A DNA stretch of 64,000 bases from Marinitoga aeolica (lineage in GTDB: Bacteria; Thermotogota; Thermotogae; Petrotogales; Petrotogaceae): contig NZ_CP069362.1 in NCBI RefSeq assembly GCF_029910535.1, positions 1 to 64,000 of the forward strand. Reading direction: 5' to 3'. The notes beneath the pieces were generated by a model. That model was given only the letters and a program-made list of their open reading frames with translations. It was not told the DNA's origin and searched no databases. The translations under genes were made by a program, and so were the position numbers. How positions within the stretch are numbered: position 1 is the first letter of the stretch; each line of letters begins with the position of its first letter. Of this stretch, positions 1-8,653 are shown in pieces.

Positions 1-1365
1 GTGACAAACGAAGAATTGTTGGAACTACTTAAATCAAAAATTAACCATAATACCTGGGAACAATGGTTTACCTCTGCCCAAATATTAGATATTCAGGAAA
101 AAAAGGTAATAATAGGTATTGGAAATCTTTTTGTTAAAGATTTTATAGCTAGAAAATACGGTTCTTTAGTTTCCAATACATTATCTGATATTCTTTCTAA
201 AAAAGTAACTGCAGAATTTACATTTATTCCTGCTGATCAATCCACAAAGAAAAAAGCAGGTCCTTTAATAAAGGAAAGACCTTTAAAACTTTCTGATTTT
301 AACCCTGAATATACATTTAATAGCTTTGTAATCGGAGAAGCAAATAGAGTTGCATATTATTCTGCATTAGAGGTAGCAAATAACCCAGGCAAATATAATC
401 CTTTGTTTATTTATGGTGATGTTGCATTGGGAAAGACTCATCTTTTACATGCTATTGGAAATCATTTAATGGAAACTTCTCCAGATTTAAAAGTTATGTA
501 TGTAACAGCAGAGGAGTTTATGAATGATTTAATGAAATCATTACGTGAAGAAAAAATGGATGATTTTAGAGAACGCTATAGAAAAAAGATAGACATATTA
601 TTAATAGATGATGTGCAATTTTTAATTGGAAAGGATATGGCTCAAGGAGAGCTTTTCCACACATTTAACACTTTATTTAATCTTGGAAAACAAATAATAA
701 TATGTTCTGATAGGACTCCCGAAGAACTAGCAACATTTCACCCAAGATTAATTAGCAGATTTGAGATGGGGTTAGTGGTAAACGTTGATGAACCAGATAA
801 AAAAACAAAATTAAAAATTGCTAAAAAAATGGCCGAAATGTCTTCATTGTATCTATCTGATGATGTTGTTTCTTATTTAGTAGAAAATATAGATAACAAT
901 TTAAGAAGACTAAGAGGACTAATATTAAATTTATTTTTTCATAGTAAAGTTACTGGAGAAAAGGTTAATATAGAAACTGTTAAAAAATTATATAGCTCTT
1001 TAAAAGCTCATAAGAAAAACATTCCTCAAACCAAAGAAACTTTAAGAGTATTAAAGAAAAACCTTATCTTAGAAGCAGTTATTAAAGAATATAATTTAAC
1101 AAGAGAACAGTTGTTTAGCCCAACCAGAAAAAAAGAAATATCAGAAGCAAGACAAATATTATCATTTATGCTTAAAAATTATGGAAAAATGAAGGTTAAA
1201 GATATTTCTGAATTTATAGGAAAAAATCATTCTACAATTAGCCAATCTATTAAAAAAATAGAAAAAGAATTAACTGGCGGAAATTTAATCTTGAAAAGAA
1301 GAATAGATGAAATAAGGAAACAATTTGAAGAAGCTGAAAAAATACAAAGCCAAACAGCAAGTTAA
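1..1365 (+). CDS. dnaA: Chromosomal replication initiator DnaA
   Basis: AAA+ ATPase that binds DnaA boxes and melts oriC. The 454-residue protein shows a short domain I (residues 1-75) and almost no domain II linker. Its AAA+ core has Walker A GDVALGKTH (about 139-147) and Walker B ILLIDDVQF. A C-terminal helix-turn-helix (about 375-425) contains the KNHSTISQSIKKI signature. The sensor-2 stretch reads NLRRLRGLI rather than the proteobacterial NIRELEGAL; I associate this with Thermotogota. The start is GTG at base 1, so its promoter and any upstream DnaA boxes lie outside the window. A bidirectional terminator follows directly. Confidence 0.97.
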   Translation: MTNEELLELLKSKINHNTWEQWFTSAQILDIQEKKVIIGIGNLFVKDFIARKYGSLVSNTLSDILSKKVTAEFTFIPADQSTKKKAGPLIKERPLKLSDFNPEYTFNSFVIGEANRVAYYSALEVANNPGKYNPLFIYGDVALGKTHLLHAIGNHLMETSPDLKVMYVTAEEFMNDLMKSLREEKMDDFRERYRKKIDILLIDDVQFLIGKDMAQGELFHTFNTLFNLGKQIIICSDRTPEELATFHPRLISRFEMGLVVNVDEPDKKTKLKIAKKMAEMSSLYLSDDVVSYLVENIDNNLRRLRGLILNLFFHSKVTGEKVNIETVKKLYSSLKAHKKNIPQTKETLRVLKKNLILEAVIKEYNLTREQLFSPTRKKEISEARQILSFMLKNYGKMKVKDISEFIGKNHSTISQSIKKIEKELTGGNLILKRRIDEIRKQFEEAEKIQSQTAS

Positions 1366-1381
1366 AAAAACTATATATATA

Positions 1382-1414
1382 AAACTAGCGGTTGAATTAA
1401 CCGCTAGTTTTTTT
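1382..1414. terminator. Bidirectional terminator between dnaA and trpB2
   Basis: A 12-bp perfect stem (AAACTAGCGGTT, 1382-1393, with AACCGCTAGTTT, 1399-1410) has a 5-nt loop and a T-run on the + side and an A-run on the other. It serves convergent dnaA and trpB2; the trpB2 stop codon sits in the T-run. Confidence 0.9.
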
Positions 1415-2687
1415 ATGCATATGCAGTCAAGTCTAAAAGCCCATGCCCAGATAAAGTAAAAACTATAACCTTCTCTTCCTTATTTTCTTTTGCTTTAATT
1501 GCTTCTCTTATAGCTCCTGCAATAGCATGAGAAGATTCTGGAGCAGGAATTATACCCTCTAATTTAGAGAAAATCCTTGCTGCTTCAAAAGTTTCTTCTT
1601 GATCCAAAGCTATAGCATTTAACATATTTTCATGTTTTAGCTTTGCAATAATAGGTGCTGAACCATGATATCTTAAGCCTCCAGCATGAATTTTAGGTGG
1701 AATAAATTCTTTTCCTAAAGTATACATCATCATCAAAGGGGTTAATCCCGCTGTATCTCCATTATCATATCTATACTCACCTTCTGTTAAAGTAGGACAA
1801 GATTTTGGTTCACAAGCTAAAAATTCAATTTTTTCTCCAGATAATTTTTCAGGAATAAATGGCAATATAGTTCCACCAAGATTTGAACCTCCGCCATGAC
1901 ATCCTATTATAACATCCGGCTTTATATTTATTTTTTCAAATTGTTTTTTTATTTCTAAACCTATAATAGTTTGATGTAATAATACATGATTTAAAACGCT
2001 ACCTAAAGCATATTTTGCATTATCTTTCTTAAAAACCTCTTCTAAAGCTTCACTAATAGCAATACCTAAACTTCCCGGATTTTCTCTATCAATATCTAAC
2101 ATTTTCTTTCCAAATTCTGTGTTTAAACTTGGACTCGGAGATACTTTACCACCAAAAAAATTAATAATAAGTTTTCTCATAGGCTTTTGTTCAAAACTCG
2201 TTTTTACCATATAAACTTCAATATTCAATCCAAATTTTAACCCTGCATATGATAAAGCAGTTCCCCACTGTCCAGCTCCTGTTTCTGTTACCAAAGTTTT
2301 AGTTCCAGAAATCATATTATAATATGCTTGTGGAATAGAAGTATTAGTTTTATGACTACCTGTAGGAGAAACTCCTTCATATTTATAATATATTTTTGCT
2401 GGAGTTTCTAAGTATTCTTCTAAATTAGATGCTCTAATTAATGGTGATGGTCTAAATACAGCATATTCATCAAATACTTTTTTAGGAATTTTAATAAATC
2501 TTTCTGTAGTGACTTCTTGTTCTACAAGCGGTTGCGGAAATATAGCCCCTAATTCTTCAGGTTTTAAAACTTCTCTTGTTTGAGGATTTAAAGGCGGATC
2601 TAATTGAAAAGGCAAATCAGCTAATACATTATACCAATATTTAGGCATCTCCTCAACAGATAAATATATTCTTTCTCTTCTACTCAT
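1413..2687 (-). CDS. trpB: TrpB2-type tryptophan synthase beta subunit
   Basis: PLP enzyme joining indole and serine to make tryptophan. At 424 residues it is longer than TrpB1 and has the TrpB2-type N-terminal extension. The PLP lysine lies in GSHKTNTS (about K113), and the glycine-rich phosphate loop is GCHGGGSNLGG (about 262-272). No trpA or other trp gene is in the window, so it is an orphan copy, as TrpB2 often is. The ATG is preceded by AAAGGGGAGTG. The upstream RNA encodes a Trp-rich leader peptide and an attenuator (separate entries). This supports a genuine role in tryptophan supply, possibly indole salvage, over some other lyase activity. Confidence 0.93.
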   Translation of the reverse strand: MSRRERIYLSVEEMPKYWYNVLADLPFQLDPPLNPQTREVLKPEELGAIFPQPLVEQEVTTERFIKIPKKVFDEYAVFRPSPLIRASNLEEYLETPAKIYYKYEGVSPTGSHKTNTSIPQAYYNMISGTKTLVTETGAGQWGTALSYAGLKFGLNIEVYMVKTSFEQKPMRKLIINFFGGKVSPSPSLNTEFGKKMLDIDRENPGSLGIAISEALEEVFKKDNAKYALGSVLNHVLLHQTIIGLEIKKQFEKINIKPDVIIGCHGGGSNLGGTILPFIPEKLSGEKIEFLACEPKSCPTLTEGEYRYDNGDTAGLTPLMMMYTLGKEFIPPKIHAGGLRYHGSAPIIAKLKHENMLNAIALDQEETFEAARIFSKLEGIIPAPESSHAIAGAIREAIKAKENKEEKVIVFTLSGHGLLDLTAYA

Positions 2688-2711
2688 AATAACACTCCCC
2701 TTTCGTTATTT

Positions 2712-2911
2712 TAATAAAAAAAACCGGACATCCATATGGATATCCGGTGATTGTCTACAATAATAAAAATACTCTAAACTTATCTCAGAGCATGACAAAA
2801 CGGTAGACACCCACCGGGCGTCCACCACCAATTTAAGCTATTGATATTTATTGAATTAAATAAATTTTTACCATTTTTAGTTATTTTTTCCATATTCATT
2901 CCTCCAAATTT
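2712..2911 (-). promoter_or_regulatory. Tryptophan attenuator RNA (leader of trpB2)
   Basis: Four complementary segments can be traced on the transcript. Segment 1 (2816-2823, GGACGCCC) starts inside the third Trp codon and pairs with segment 2 (2805-2812, GGGTGTCT, one G-U at the end and one inside). Segment 2 can instead pair with segment 3: 2803-2817 against 2744-2758 gives 7 bp, a 3x3 internal loop and 5 bp. Segment 3 overlaps the upstream arm of the intrinsic terminator (2738-2748 with 2723-2733, 11 bp with one G-U, loop ATAT), which is followed by a run of eight T. A small hairpin around 2771-2791 holds the leader stop codon. A ribosome stalled at the Trp codons would mask segment 1 and favour the 2:3 antiterminator. 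Confidence 0.9.
2780..2893 (-). CDS. Trp leader peptide
   Basis: A 37-codon ORF starts with an ATG 7 nt downstream of GGAGG (2901-2905) and ends with TAA at 2780-2782. Residues 22-24 are three consecutive Trp codons (2822-2830), followed by TPGGCLPFCHALR. Trp is otherwise rare, so a run of three fits a sensor of charged tRNA-Trp. It lies between a good promoter and an attenuator terminator 90 nt ahead of trpB2. An in-frame ATG at 2899 is only 1 nt from the Shine-Dalgarno and is less likely. The ORF is below usual gene-calling length. Confidence 0.9.
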   Translation of the reverse strand: MEKITKNGKNLFNSININSLNWWWTPGGCLPFCHALR

Positions 2912-2917
2912 TTTACC

Positions 2918-2946
2918 ATTATACTACATTTTTTTCAAAAAGTAAA
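2918..2946 (-). promoter_or_regulatory. Promoter of the trp leader / trpB2
   Basis: On the minus strand, TTTACT (2941-2946) is followed by 17 nt and TATAAT (2918-2923). Transcription would start near 2911, just ahead of the leader-peptide ribosome site. Confidence 0.8.
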
Positions 2947-2990
2947 CTACTTTATTGAAAAAAAGTTAATCATAACAAAGAAATACTTAT

Positions 2991-3052
2991 ATTAATATAT
3001 CTAAGATATATTAATGATATGTAAAAAATAATAGTTTTCAATCAAAACTATT
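2991..3052. promoter_or_regulatory. Two palindromes between divergent promoters
   Basis: A 12-bp perfect inverted repeat (2991-3002 and 3004-3015, ATTAATATATCT arms, 1-nt centre) is followed by a second of 9 bp (3030-3038 and 3044-3052, AATAGTTTT arms, 5-nt centre). The second touches the -35 box of the gene at 3130. They could be operator sites, or chance in AT-rich DNA; the near-zero loop of the first argues against a terminator. Confidence 0.5.
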
Positions 3053-3079
3053 TGATTTATATTTTCTAAGTGATATAAT
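3052..3079 (+). promoter_or_regulatory. Promoter of the CsgG-like gene
   Basis: TTGATT (3052-3057), a 16-nt spacer and TATAAT (3074-3079). The expected start near 3086 lies downstream of a possible in-frame start codon at 3082, which rules that start out. Confidence 0.7.
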
Positions 3080-3129
3080 ATTTGTATAAGGTTAATTTTT
3101 TTAAAATTTATTTTAATTTGGAGGTTGTT

Positions 3130-3960
3130 ATGAGAAAATTTATAGTTTTTATAATTTTGATTTTATCTGCTATATCGTTCTCTGATTTCGTGAAAATAGG
3201 AATATATGGTTTTGAGAATAAACCTATATACAATAAAATAGCTGAATCTTATCTTTCTAAAAAAGATAATGTTATCGTCGTTGATAGAACAAATCTCGAA
3301 TTAATTATTGAAGAAAAAAAATTAGAATTATTGGGTATTGTAGAAAATGATGAGAAAGCTGGAGAATTTAGCGAATTAGCTAATTTAGACTATCTTTTTA
3401 TTGGCAAAACATTAGATAATGGTGTATATTATAAGATCATTGATAAATCTGGAAAAGTTATATATAGTAATGTATTAAAAGGTAATATAGAAAAATCATT
3501 AAGAAAAGATTTATCTTCGTTAGAGTTTAATATTTCAAACGGCGAAATAATAAACGTAATAAAAAAAGATATACCTAACACTTTTCAAAACACTGCTTAT
3601 ATATCTTTTAAAGGTACATTATCTTTTTTTGAACCATATTTAGGTTTAGATATGGGTTATTATATTATAGATAATATAGCCTTAGGCATATCAGGAGAAT
3701 TAAATGTAATTGGTTATCCATTATCAAGATGGAATATTGAAGGATATACAAAATATAACTTTAATAGATTTTATTCAAAATTTGGTTTAGGTTATCACAA
3801 TGATATATACAACATAGCAAATACAATATATTATTTAACATTTAATCCTGGTTATGAATTAAATAATTTTAGTATAGAATTACCTTTAAAATTGGGATAT
3901 AATTTAGGTCAATTAATTTTTGATCCTGGTTTGAATTTATATATAACAATAAAATTTTAA
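3130..3960 (+). CDS. Exported CsgG/FlgO-like protein with predicted outer-membrane C-terminus
   Basis: 276 residues with an N-terminal signal peptide (hydrophobic 4-18, cleavage near SFS-DF). Residues 20-140 resemble the CsgG/FlgO/LpoB-type fold: VVDRTNLELIIEEKKLELLG, then a region matching 'LANLDYLFIGK'. Residues 150-276 alternate aromatic and polar residues in short strands (for example YLGLDMGYYII and YLTFNPGYELNN) and end in Phe, like a small membrane beta-barrel. ATG 3130 was chosen for its TTGGAGGTTGTT ribosome site. The lipoprotein gene follows 14 nt later and is probably co-transcribed. The exact function is not recognised. Confidence 0.7.
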   Translation: MRKFIVFIILILSAISFSDFVKIGIYGFENKPIYNKIAESYLSKKDNVIVVDRTNLELIIEEKKLELLGIVENDEKAGEFSELANLDYLFIGKTLDNGVYYKIIDKSGKVIYSNVLKGNIEKSLRKDLSSLEFNISNGEIINVIKKDIPNTFQNTAYISFKGTLSFFEPYLGLDMGYYIIDNIALGISGELNVIGYPLSRWNIEGYTKYNFNRFYSKFGLGYHNDIYNIANTIYYLTFNPGYELNNFSIELPLKLGYNLGQLIFDPGLNLYITIKF

Positions 3961-3974
3961 TTTGGGGGTATAAT

Positions 3975-6113
3975 ATGAAAAAAGTTTTTATTCCTATAAT
4001 TACACTAATACTCATTCTTATTTCATGTATGAATTTGAATAATCCTCCAACCATACCTAATAATCCAGTGCCAGCAGATAAAGCAAAAGATATTCCAGTT
4101 AATACAACATTAAGTTGGAATGCTACAGATCCAGATAAAGATATACTAATATACAAGGTATATTTTGGAGAAAATAGTAATCCACCATTGGTTAATAAAG
4201 GACAGGTGGATAATAAATATAATCCCGGAATATTAAAATATAATACAACATATTATTGGAAAATAGTTGCTATAGATAGTAATGGTTTCAAGACAGAAGG
4301 AGATATATGGTCATTTACTACTAAACCACAAAACACAGCACCAGAATTAGAAATAACTTATCCAAAAAATAATTCAACTAATATAGAATTAAATCCAACA
4401 ATAACCTGGAGCGCAACAGATAATGAAAATGATGAAGTTAAATACAATGTATATTTAAACGGAGAATCAAAAACAGAAAATTACACATCAAAATCATATC
4501 AATTATCTAACTTAAATACCAATACAACATACACAGTAAAAATAGTAGTTATAGATGAATATAATGCAATAACAGAAAAAACAGTATCATTTACAACAAC
4601 AAAAGCACCAACAATATCATTAAATAAACCAGATAATAATTCCACAGTAATTGGTAAAGAAATAACATTATCATGGACAGCGTCTGATCCAGATAATGAT
4701 ACTTTGACATATGATATATATTTAGATAAAAACACTAACCCAACAACAAAAGTAAAATCAGATATAACAGAAACAAGTACAACAATAACAGTAAATGATT
4801 ACAGAACATACTATTGGAAAGTAGTTGCTAAAGATGATAAAGGAGCCAAAACAGAAAGTAATATATATACTTTTACTAACAAAATACCTCGATGGCAAAA
4901 AACTTTCGGTGGTTCAAATGGTGATATGGCACACTCAATTCAACAAACAACAGATGGTGGTTATATCGTTGCTGGTACTACTTATTCAAATGATGGTGAT
5001 GTTTCTGGTAATCATGGATATTACGATTATTGGATAATAAAGTTAGATGAGAAGGGGAACTTAAAATGGCAAAAAACTTTTGGAGGATCTGATATGGATG
5101 AAGCTTATTCAATACAAGAAACTAGCGATAATAATTTTATTATTGCTGGATATACAAGATCAACAGATAAAGACATATCAAATAATCATGGAAATTTTGA
5201 TTATTGGATAATAAAAACTGACAGTGAAGGAAATTTGCTTTGGCAAAAAACTTTCGGAGGTAATGGTGAAGATATTGCTTTTTCAATATTAGAAACAAAC
5301 AATGATAATTTTATTATTGCAGGCACTTCTGCTTCTAATAATGGAAAATTTTCTAATAATCATGGTGATTTTGATTACTGGATAATAAAGACCAATAATG
5401 AAGGTAACTTGCTTTGGCAAAAAAACTTTGGTGGTTCTGATTGGGATATAGCTTATTCAATGCAAAAAACTAACGATAATTGTTTTATTATTGTTGGATA
5501 TACAAAATCAAACGATAATGATATTCTCTTTAATCACGGAAATTTTGATTATTGGATAGTAAAAATTGATAGTTATGGAAATCTACTCTGGCAAAAAACT
5601 TTTGGTGGTTCAAATGATGATTACGCTCAATCTATAGAAAAGACTAGTGATGGTGGTTTTATTATCGTTGGATATACAAATTCAAATGACAGTGATGTTA
5701 CTGATAATCATGGTGATTATGATTATTGGGTTATAAAAATAGATAATAATGGTAATTTACTCTGGCAAAAAACTTTTGGTGGTTCTAAAAATGATTATGC
5801 TTACAATATAAAGAAAACAATTGATAATAACTTTATTATAAGTGGTGAAAGTTATTCAAACGATGGTGATGTTACTGATAATCATGGTAATTATGATTAT
5901 TGGATTATAAAAATAGATAATAATGGTAATCTACTTTGGCAAAAAACTTTTGGGGGATCTGATAATGATTGTGCTCAATCTGTCGAAGAAGCAAACTATG
6001 GTAGTTTAATTATTACTGGATATACAAAATCAAATAATGGTGATATTACTAATAATCATGGTAGTTACGATTATTGGATTATAAAAACTGATAAAAATGG
6101 AAATATACAATAA
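3975..6113 (+). CDS. Lipoprotein with three Fn3-like modules and a seven-repeat propeller
   Basis: 712 residues. The signal peptide ends in a lipobox, LISC (Cys about 18), so the protein is likely lipid-anchored outside the cytoplasm. Three Fn3/Ig-like modules follow (about 25-117, 120-212, 213-305), each with the 'TLSW.A.DPD.D' and 'TTYYWK..A.D' pattern. From about residue 308 there are seven repeats of about 57 residues. Each starts WQKTFGG (the fourth WQKNFGG) and contains (F/Y)II(A/V)G and NHG..DYWIIK. Seven repeats fit a seven-bladed beta-propeller. No catalytic motif was seen, so binding or adhesion is the likely role. Ligand unknown. Confidence 0.8.
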   Translation: MKKVFIPIITLILILISCMNLNNPPTIPNNPVPADKAKDIPVNTTLSWNATDPDKDILIYKVYFGENSNPPLVNKGQVDNKYNPGILKYNTTYYWKIVAIDSNGFKTEGDIWSFTTKPQNTAPELEITYPKNNSTNIELNPTITWSATDNENDEVKYNVYLNGESKTENYTSKSYQLSNLNTNTTYTVKIVVIDEYNAITEKTVSFTTTKAPTISLNKPDNNSTVIGKEITLSWTASDPDNDTLTYDIYLDKNTNPTTKVKSDITETSTTITVNDYRTYYWKVVAKDDKGAKTESNIYTFTNKIPRWQKTFGGSNGDMAHSIQQTTDGGYIVAGTTYSNDGDVSGNHGYYDYWIIKLDEKGNLKWQKTFGGSDMDEAYSIQETSDNNFIIAGYTRSTDKDISNNHGNFDYWIIKTDSEGNLLWQKTFGGNGEDIAFSILETNNDNFIIAGTSASNNGKFSNNHGDFDYWIIKTNNEGNLLWQKNFGGSDWDIAYSMQKTNDNCFIIVGYTKSNDNDILFNHGNFDYWIVKIDSYGNLLWQKTFGGSNDDYAQSIEKTSDGGFIIVGYTNSNDSDVTDNHGDYDYWVIKIDNNGNLLWQKTFGGSKNDYAYNIKKTIDNNFIISGESYSNDGDVTDNHGNYDYWIIKIDNNGNLLWQKTFGGSDNDCAQSVEEANYGSLIITGYTKSNNGDITNNHGSYDYWIIKTDKNGNIQ

Positions 6114-6193
6114 TATTTAAAGATAATAAGATTTATAAGTATTTCTTATCTATAAAATCAAAAAATAATATAAAAATAAAATTATAAATTTTT

Positions 6194-6225
6194 CGGCTAA
6201 TGATTTTCATTAGCCGCTTTTTTAT
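6194..6225 (+). terminator. Intrinsic terminator after the propeller lipoprotein
   Basis: A 10-bp stem, CGGCTAATGA (6194-6203) with TCATTAGCCG (6207-6216), is followed by a T-run. Confidence 0.9.
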
Positions 6226-6377
6226 TATCTACTTAATCACGATAAAGAATAGAAAAATAAGTTTTTTAATTAACAATCTTATTTTTAATATGTAACAAAT
6301 AAGAAATCTTTAATTCCGATAAAAATGGTAGAATTTAAATGAAATAAAATTAAAATAATTACAAAGAAGGAATTATT

Positions 6378-7208
6378 ATGAATATAAATTTAATTAAAAG
6401 CAAAAATACTAATATATATAATAATTTAGCTATAGAAGAATATATTTTAAACCAAAATATTAAAGATATCTATTTATTATTTTGGAAAGCAAAAGATTCT
6501 GTAGTTATAGGAAAACACCAAAATCCATGGAGAGAAATTAATTTTGATAGTGATTATAACTTTAATATTGCCAGAAGAATTTCTGGTGGAGGAGCAGTAT
6601 ATCATGATTTAGGTAATTTAAATTACTCAGTTATTGCACCAAAAAATTATCTAAATAGTGATGAAATATTTGAATTCGTATTAGAAGCTTTAAATAATTT
6701 AGGAATTGATAGTTATAGAAATTATAAGAATGATTTAATGCATAAGGATTTTAAGTTTTCTGGTAGTGCGTTTTGTATTAAAAAAAACAATTTCTTACAT
6801 CATGGGACATTACTTATTGACTCTAATATAGAAAAAATAAAAGAAACATTAAAAATAAATCCAGCATTTAATACACATGCTACTATTTCAAAACCATCTG
6901 AAATTATAAACATAAAGGAAATTAATTTTTGTATTGACGATGATATGATTATGAACAATATAATTAATGTATTTTCAAAAAGACTTAAATTACAAACCCA
7001 ATTAATAGAAACCCATTATTTTAGAGATAATGAATTAATTAAAAAACATAAATCCTGGGAATGGATATATGGAAGAACACCAAAATTTACTGTTGAATTA
7101 GGAAATAATATTTATCAAATAGAGAATGGATATATTATTTCAATTAATGAAAAAAATATGAATAAAAAAGAAAAATTTGATTTTAAAAACTTATTATTAA
7201 ACGTTTAG
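6378..7208 (+). CDS. lplA: Lipoate-protein ligase
   Basis: Cytoplasmic enzyme that attaches free lipoate (via lipoyl-AMP) to a lysine of lipoyl domains. 276 residues, in the range of short LplA forms lacking the full E. coli C-terminal domain. It has the RRISGGGAVYHDLGN motif (about 68-82), a conserved lysine in NDLMHKDFKFSGSA and H in HHGTLLID. It heads the gene set encoding pyruvate dehydrogenase, whose E2 it would lipoylate, so lipoate scavenging is the likely source. A weak extended -10 (TGGTAGAAT, ending at 6334) lies upstream. The ATG has AAGGAATT ahead. Confidence 0.92.
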   Translation: MNINLIKSKNTNIYNNLAIEEYILNQNIKDIYLLFWKAKDSVVIGKHQNPWREINFDSDYNFNIARRISGGGAVYHDLGNLNYSVIAPKNYLNSDEIFEFVLEALNNLGIDSYRNYKNDLMHKDFKFSGSAFCIKKNNFLHHGTLLIDSNIEKIKETLKINPAFNTHATISKPSEIINIKEINFCIDDDMIMNNIINVFSKRLKLQTQLIETHYFRDNELIKKHKSWEWIYGRTPKFTVELGNNIYQIENGYIISINEKNMNKKEKFDFKNLLLNV

Positions 7209-7220
7209 GAGGCGCTTATT

Positions 7221-7664
7221 ATGGATAAAAATGATGTTATGGAGAAATTAGGAAAACTATTATCTGAAACCAAAACAGGTGTTTTAGGATGGGTAAATAA
7301 AGAGGGATATCCTGAATTAAGATGGATGTCACCATGCTTAATGCCTTATAACAAAGAATGCACTTATGCAGTTACTTTAGAAGATTTTCCAAAAGTTAAT
7401 GACTTAAAAACAAATGATAAGGTTCAATGGTTAATACAAAATAGAGACCTTACAGAAGTTATCAATATATATGGAAAAATGAATATTATTGAAGATGCTC
7501 TATTTAAATCAGAAGTATTAGAAAATTTATCTTCTAATTTAGTAGCAATATGGAAATTAGAAGATGATGCAGAATTTGTAGTATTGGAAACAGTTATAGA
7601 AGAAATTGTATATTATGACACAATGAAAGGCATTAAAGAAAGAATTAATTTTAGGGAGGAATAA
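7221..7664 (+). CDS. Pyridoxamine 5'-phosphate oxidase-fold (split-barrel flavin) protein
   Basis: 147 residues. 'TGVLGWVNKEGYPELRWMSP' (about 19-38) is typical of the FMN-binding split barrel of the PNPOx / general-stress-protein-26 group. The length matches that small family. Substrate and even cofactor cannot be told from sequence; a true pyridoxine oxidase is unlikely at this size. It sits 12 nt after lplA and 2 nt before pdhA, with a strong GGAGGCGC ribosome site, so it is part of the pyruvate dehydrogenase operon. Confidence 0.75.
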   Translation: MDKNDVMEKLGKLLSETKTGVLGWVNKEGYPELRWMSPCLMPYNKECTYAVTLEDFPKVNDLKTNDKVQWLIQNRDLTEVINIYGKMNIIEDALFKSEVLENLSSNLVAIWKLEDDAEFVVLETVIEEIVYYDTMKGIKERINFREE

Positions 7665-7666
7665 TT

Positions 7667-8638
7667 ATGAAAGATATTAATAAATATGATTCCAAATTAC
7701 TTAAAGATTTACTGTATAAAATGGTTTTAATTAGAAGATTTGAAGAAAAAGCTGCTCAAGCATATGGGTTAAAAAAAATAGGTGGATTCTTACATCTATA
7801 TATTGGTGAAGAAGCAGTAGCAGTAGGTTCTATTTCAAATTTAGATATGACAAAAGATTATGTTGCTGCAGCATATAGAGACCATGGTCACGCTTTAGCT
7901 GCTGGATTAGATCCAAATTCATTAATGGCTGAATTATATGGGAAAATCACTGGCTGTTCAAAAGGGAAAGGTGGTTCAATGCACTTTTTTGATTATGAAA
8001 AACATTTCTTTGGAGGAAATGGTATAGTTGGTGCTCAAATTCCTGTAGCAACTGGTATAGGATTAAAAATAAAATACAATGAAGAAGATGGAGTTGTATT
8101 GTGTTATTTTGGTGATGGTGCTATTCATCAAGGTTCATTCCATGAAAGTTTAAATTTAGCAAAAATATGGAATTTACCTGTTGTATATATATGTGAGAAT
8201 AACCATTATGGCATGGGAACAGATTTTAGAAGAGTATCAGCAATTGACGATTTTTCTATAATGGCTGAATCATATGCAATGAAAGGAAAACAAGTAAATG
8301 GTATGGATGTTTTAGAAGTATATGATGCTACAAAGGAAGCTATTGAAGTAGCAAAAAGTGGAACTCCATTTTTACTTGAGGCTAAAACATATAGATTTAA
8401 AGGACATTCAATGAGTGATCCTGCAAAATACAGGACTAAAGAAGAATTAGAAAAATACAAACAAAAAGATCCAATTATTAGTTTCAAAGAATTATTAATA
8501 GAAAATAATGTTATTACAGAAGATGATTATATAGAAATGGATAAACGATGTAAGAAAATTGCTAAGGATGCTGCAAAATATGCAGAAGAAAGTCCTGAAC
8601 CTGATCTGAATGAATTATATACAGATCTATACGTTTAA
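7667..8638 (+). CDS. pdhA: Pyruvate dehydrogenase E1 alpha subunit
   Basis: ThDP-dependent E1 component that decarboxylates pyruvate and reductively acetylates E2 lipoate. 323 residues with GFLHLYIGEEAVAVG near residue 38, the ThDP-Mg motif GDGAIHQGSFHESLNLA (about 144-160) and the loop HSMSDPAKYRT. These are closer to pyruvate than to acetoin or branched-chain E1 subunits, though acetoin cannot be fully excluded. It is followed after 15 nt by the beta subunit, then E2 and E3. Confidence 0.9.
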   Translation: MKDINKYDSKLLKDLLYKMVLIRRFEEKAAQAYGLKKIGGFLHLYIGEEAVAVGSISNLDMTKDYVAAAYRDHGHALAAGLDPNSLMAELYGKITGCSKGKGGSMHFFDYEKHFFGGNGIVGAQIPVATGIGLKIKYNEEDGVVLCYFGDGAIHQGSFHESLNLAKIWNLPVVYICENNHYGMGTDFRRVSAIDDFSIMAESYAMKGKQVNGMDVLEVYDATKEAIEVAKSGTPFLLEAKTYRFKGHSMSDPAKYRTKEELEKYKQKDPIISFKELLIENNVITEDDYIEMDKRCKKIAKDAAKYAEESPEPDLNELYTDLYV

Positions 8639-8653
8639 GAGGGAGTGGTATAA

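Noticed and set aside
1366-1412. oriC or DnaA boxes downstream of dnaA
   Set aside because: The gap is only a terminator; no repeated DnaA-box-like 9-mers were seen there. The origin is more likely upstream of base 1.
2712-2911. T-box riboswitch as explanation for the trp, gltA and ABC leaders
   Set aside because: No T-box consensus (AGGGTGGNACCGCG-like) is present in any of the leaders; translated leader ORFs with control codons explain the structures better.
3082-3129. Earlier start of the CsgG-like protein
   Set aside because: It lies at or before the predicted transcription start and lacks a ribosome site; ATG 3130 follows GGAGGTTG and gives a clean signal peptide.
3869-4156. 95-codon minus-strand ORF across the end of the CsgG-like and the start of the lipoprotein gene
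   Set aside because: It runs opposite a signal peptide and Fn3-like coding sequence and has no ribosome site.
4900-6113. Repeats in this stretch as a CRISPR or satellite array
   Set aside because: The repeats are codon-based, about 170 nt, degenerate and in frame within one ORF (propeller blades).
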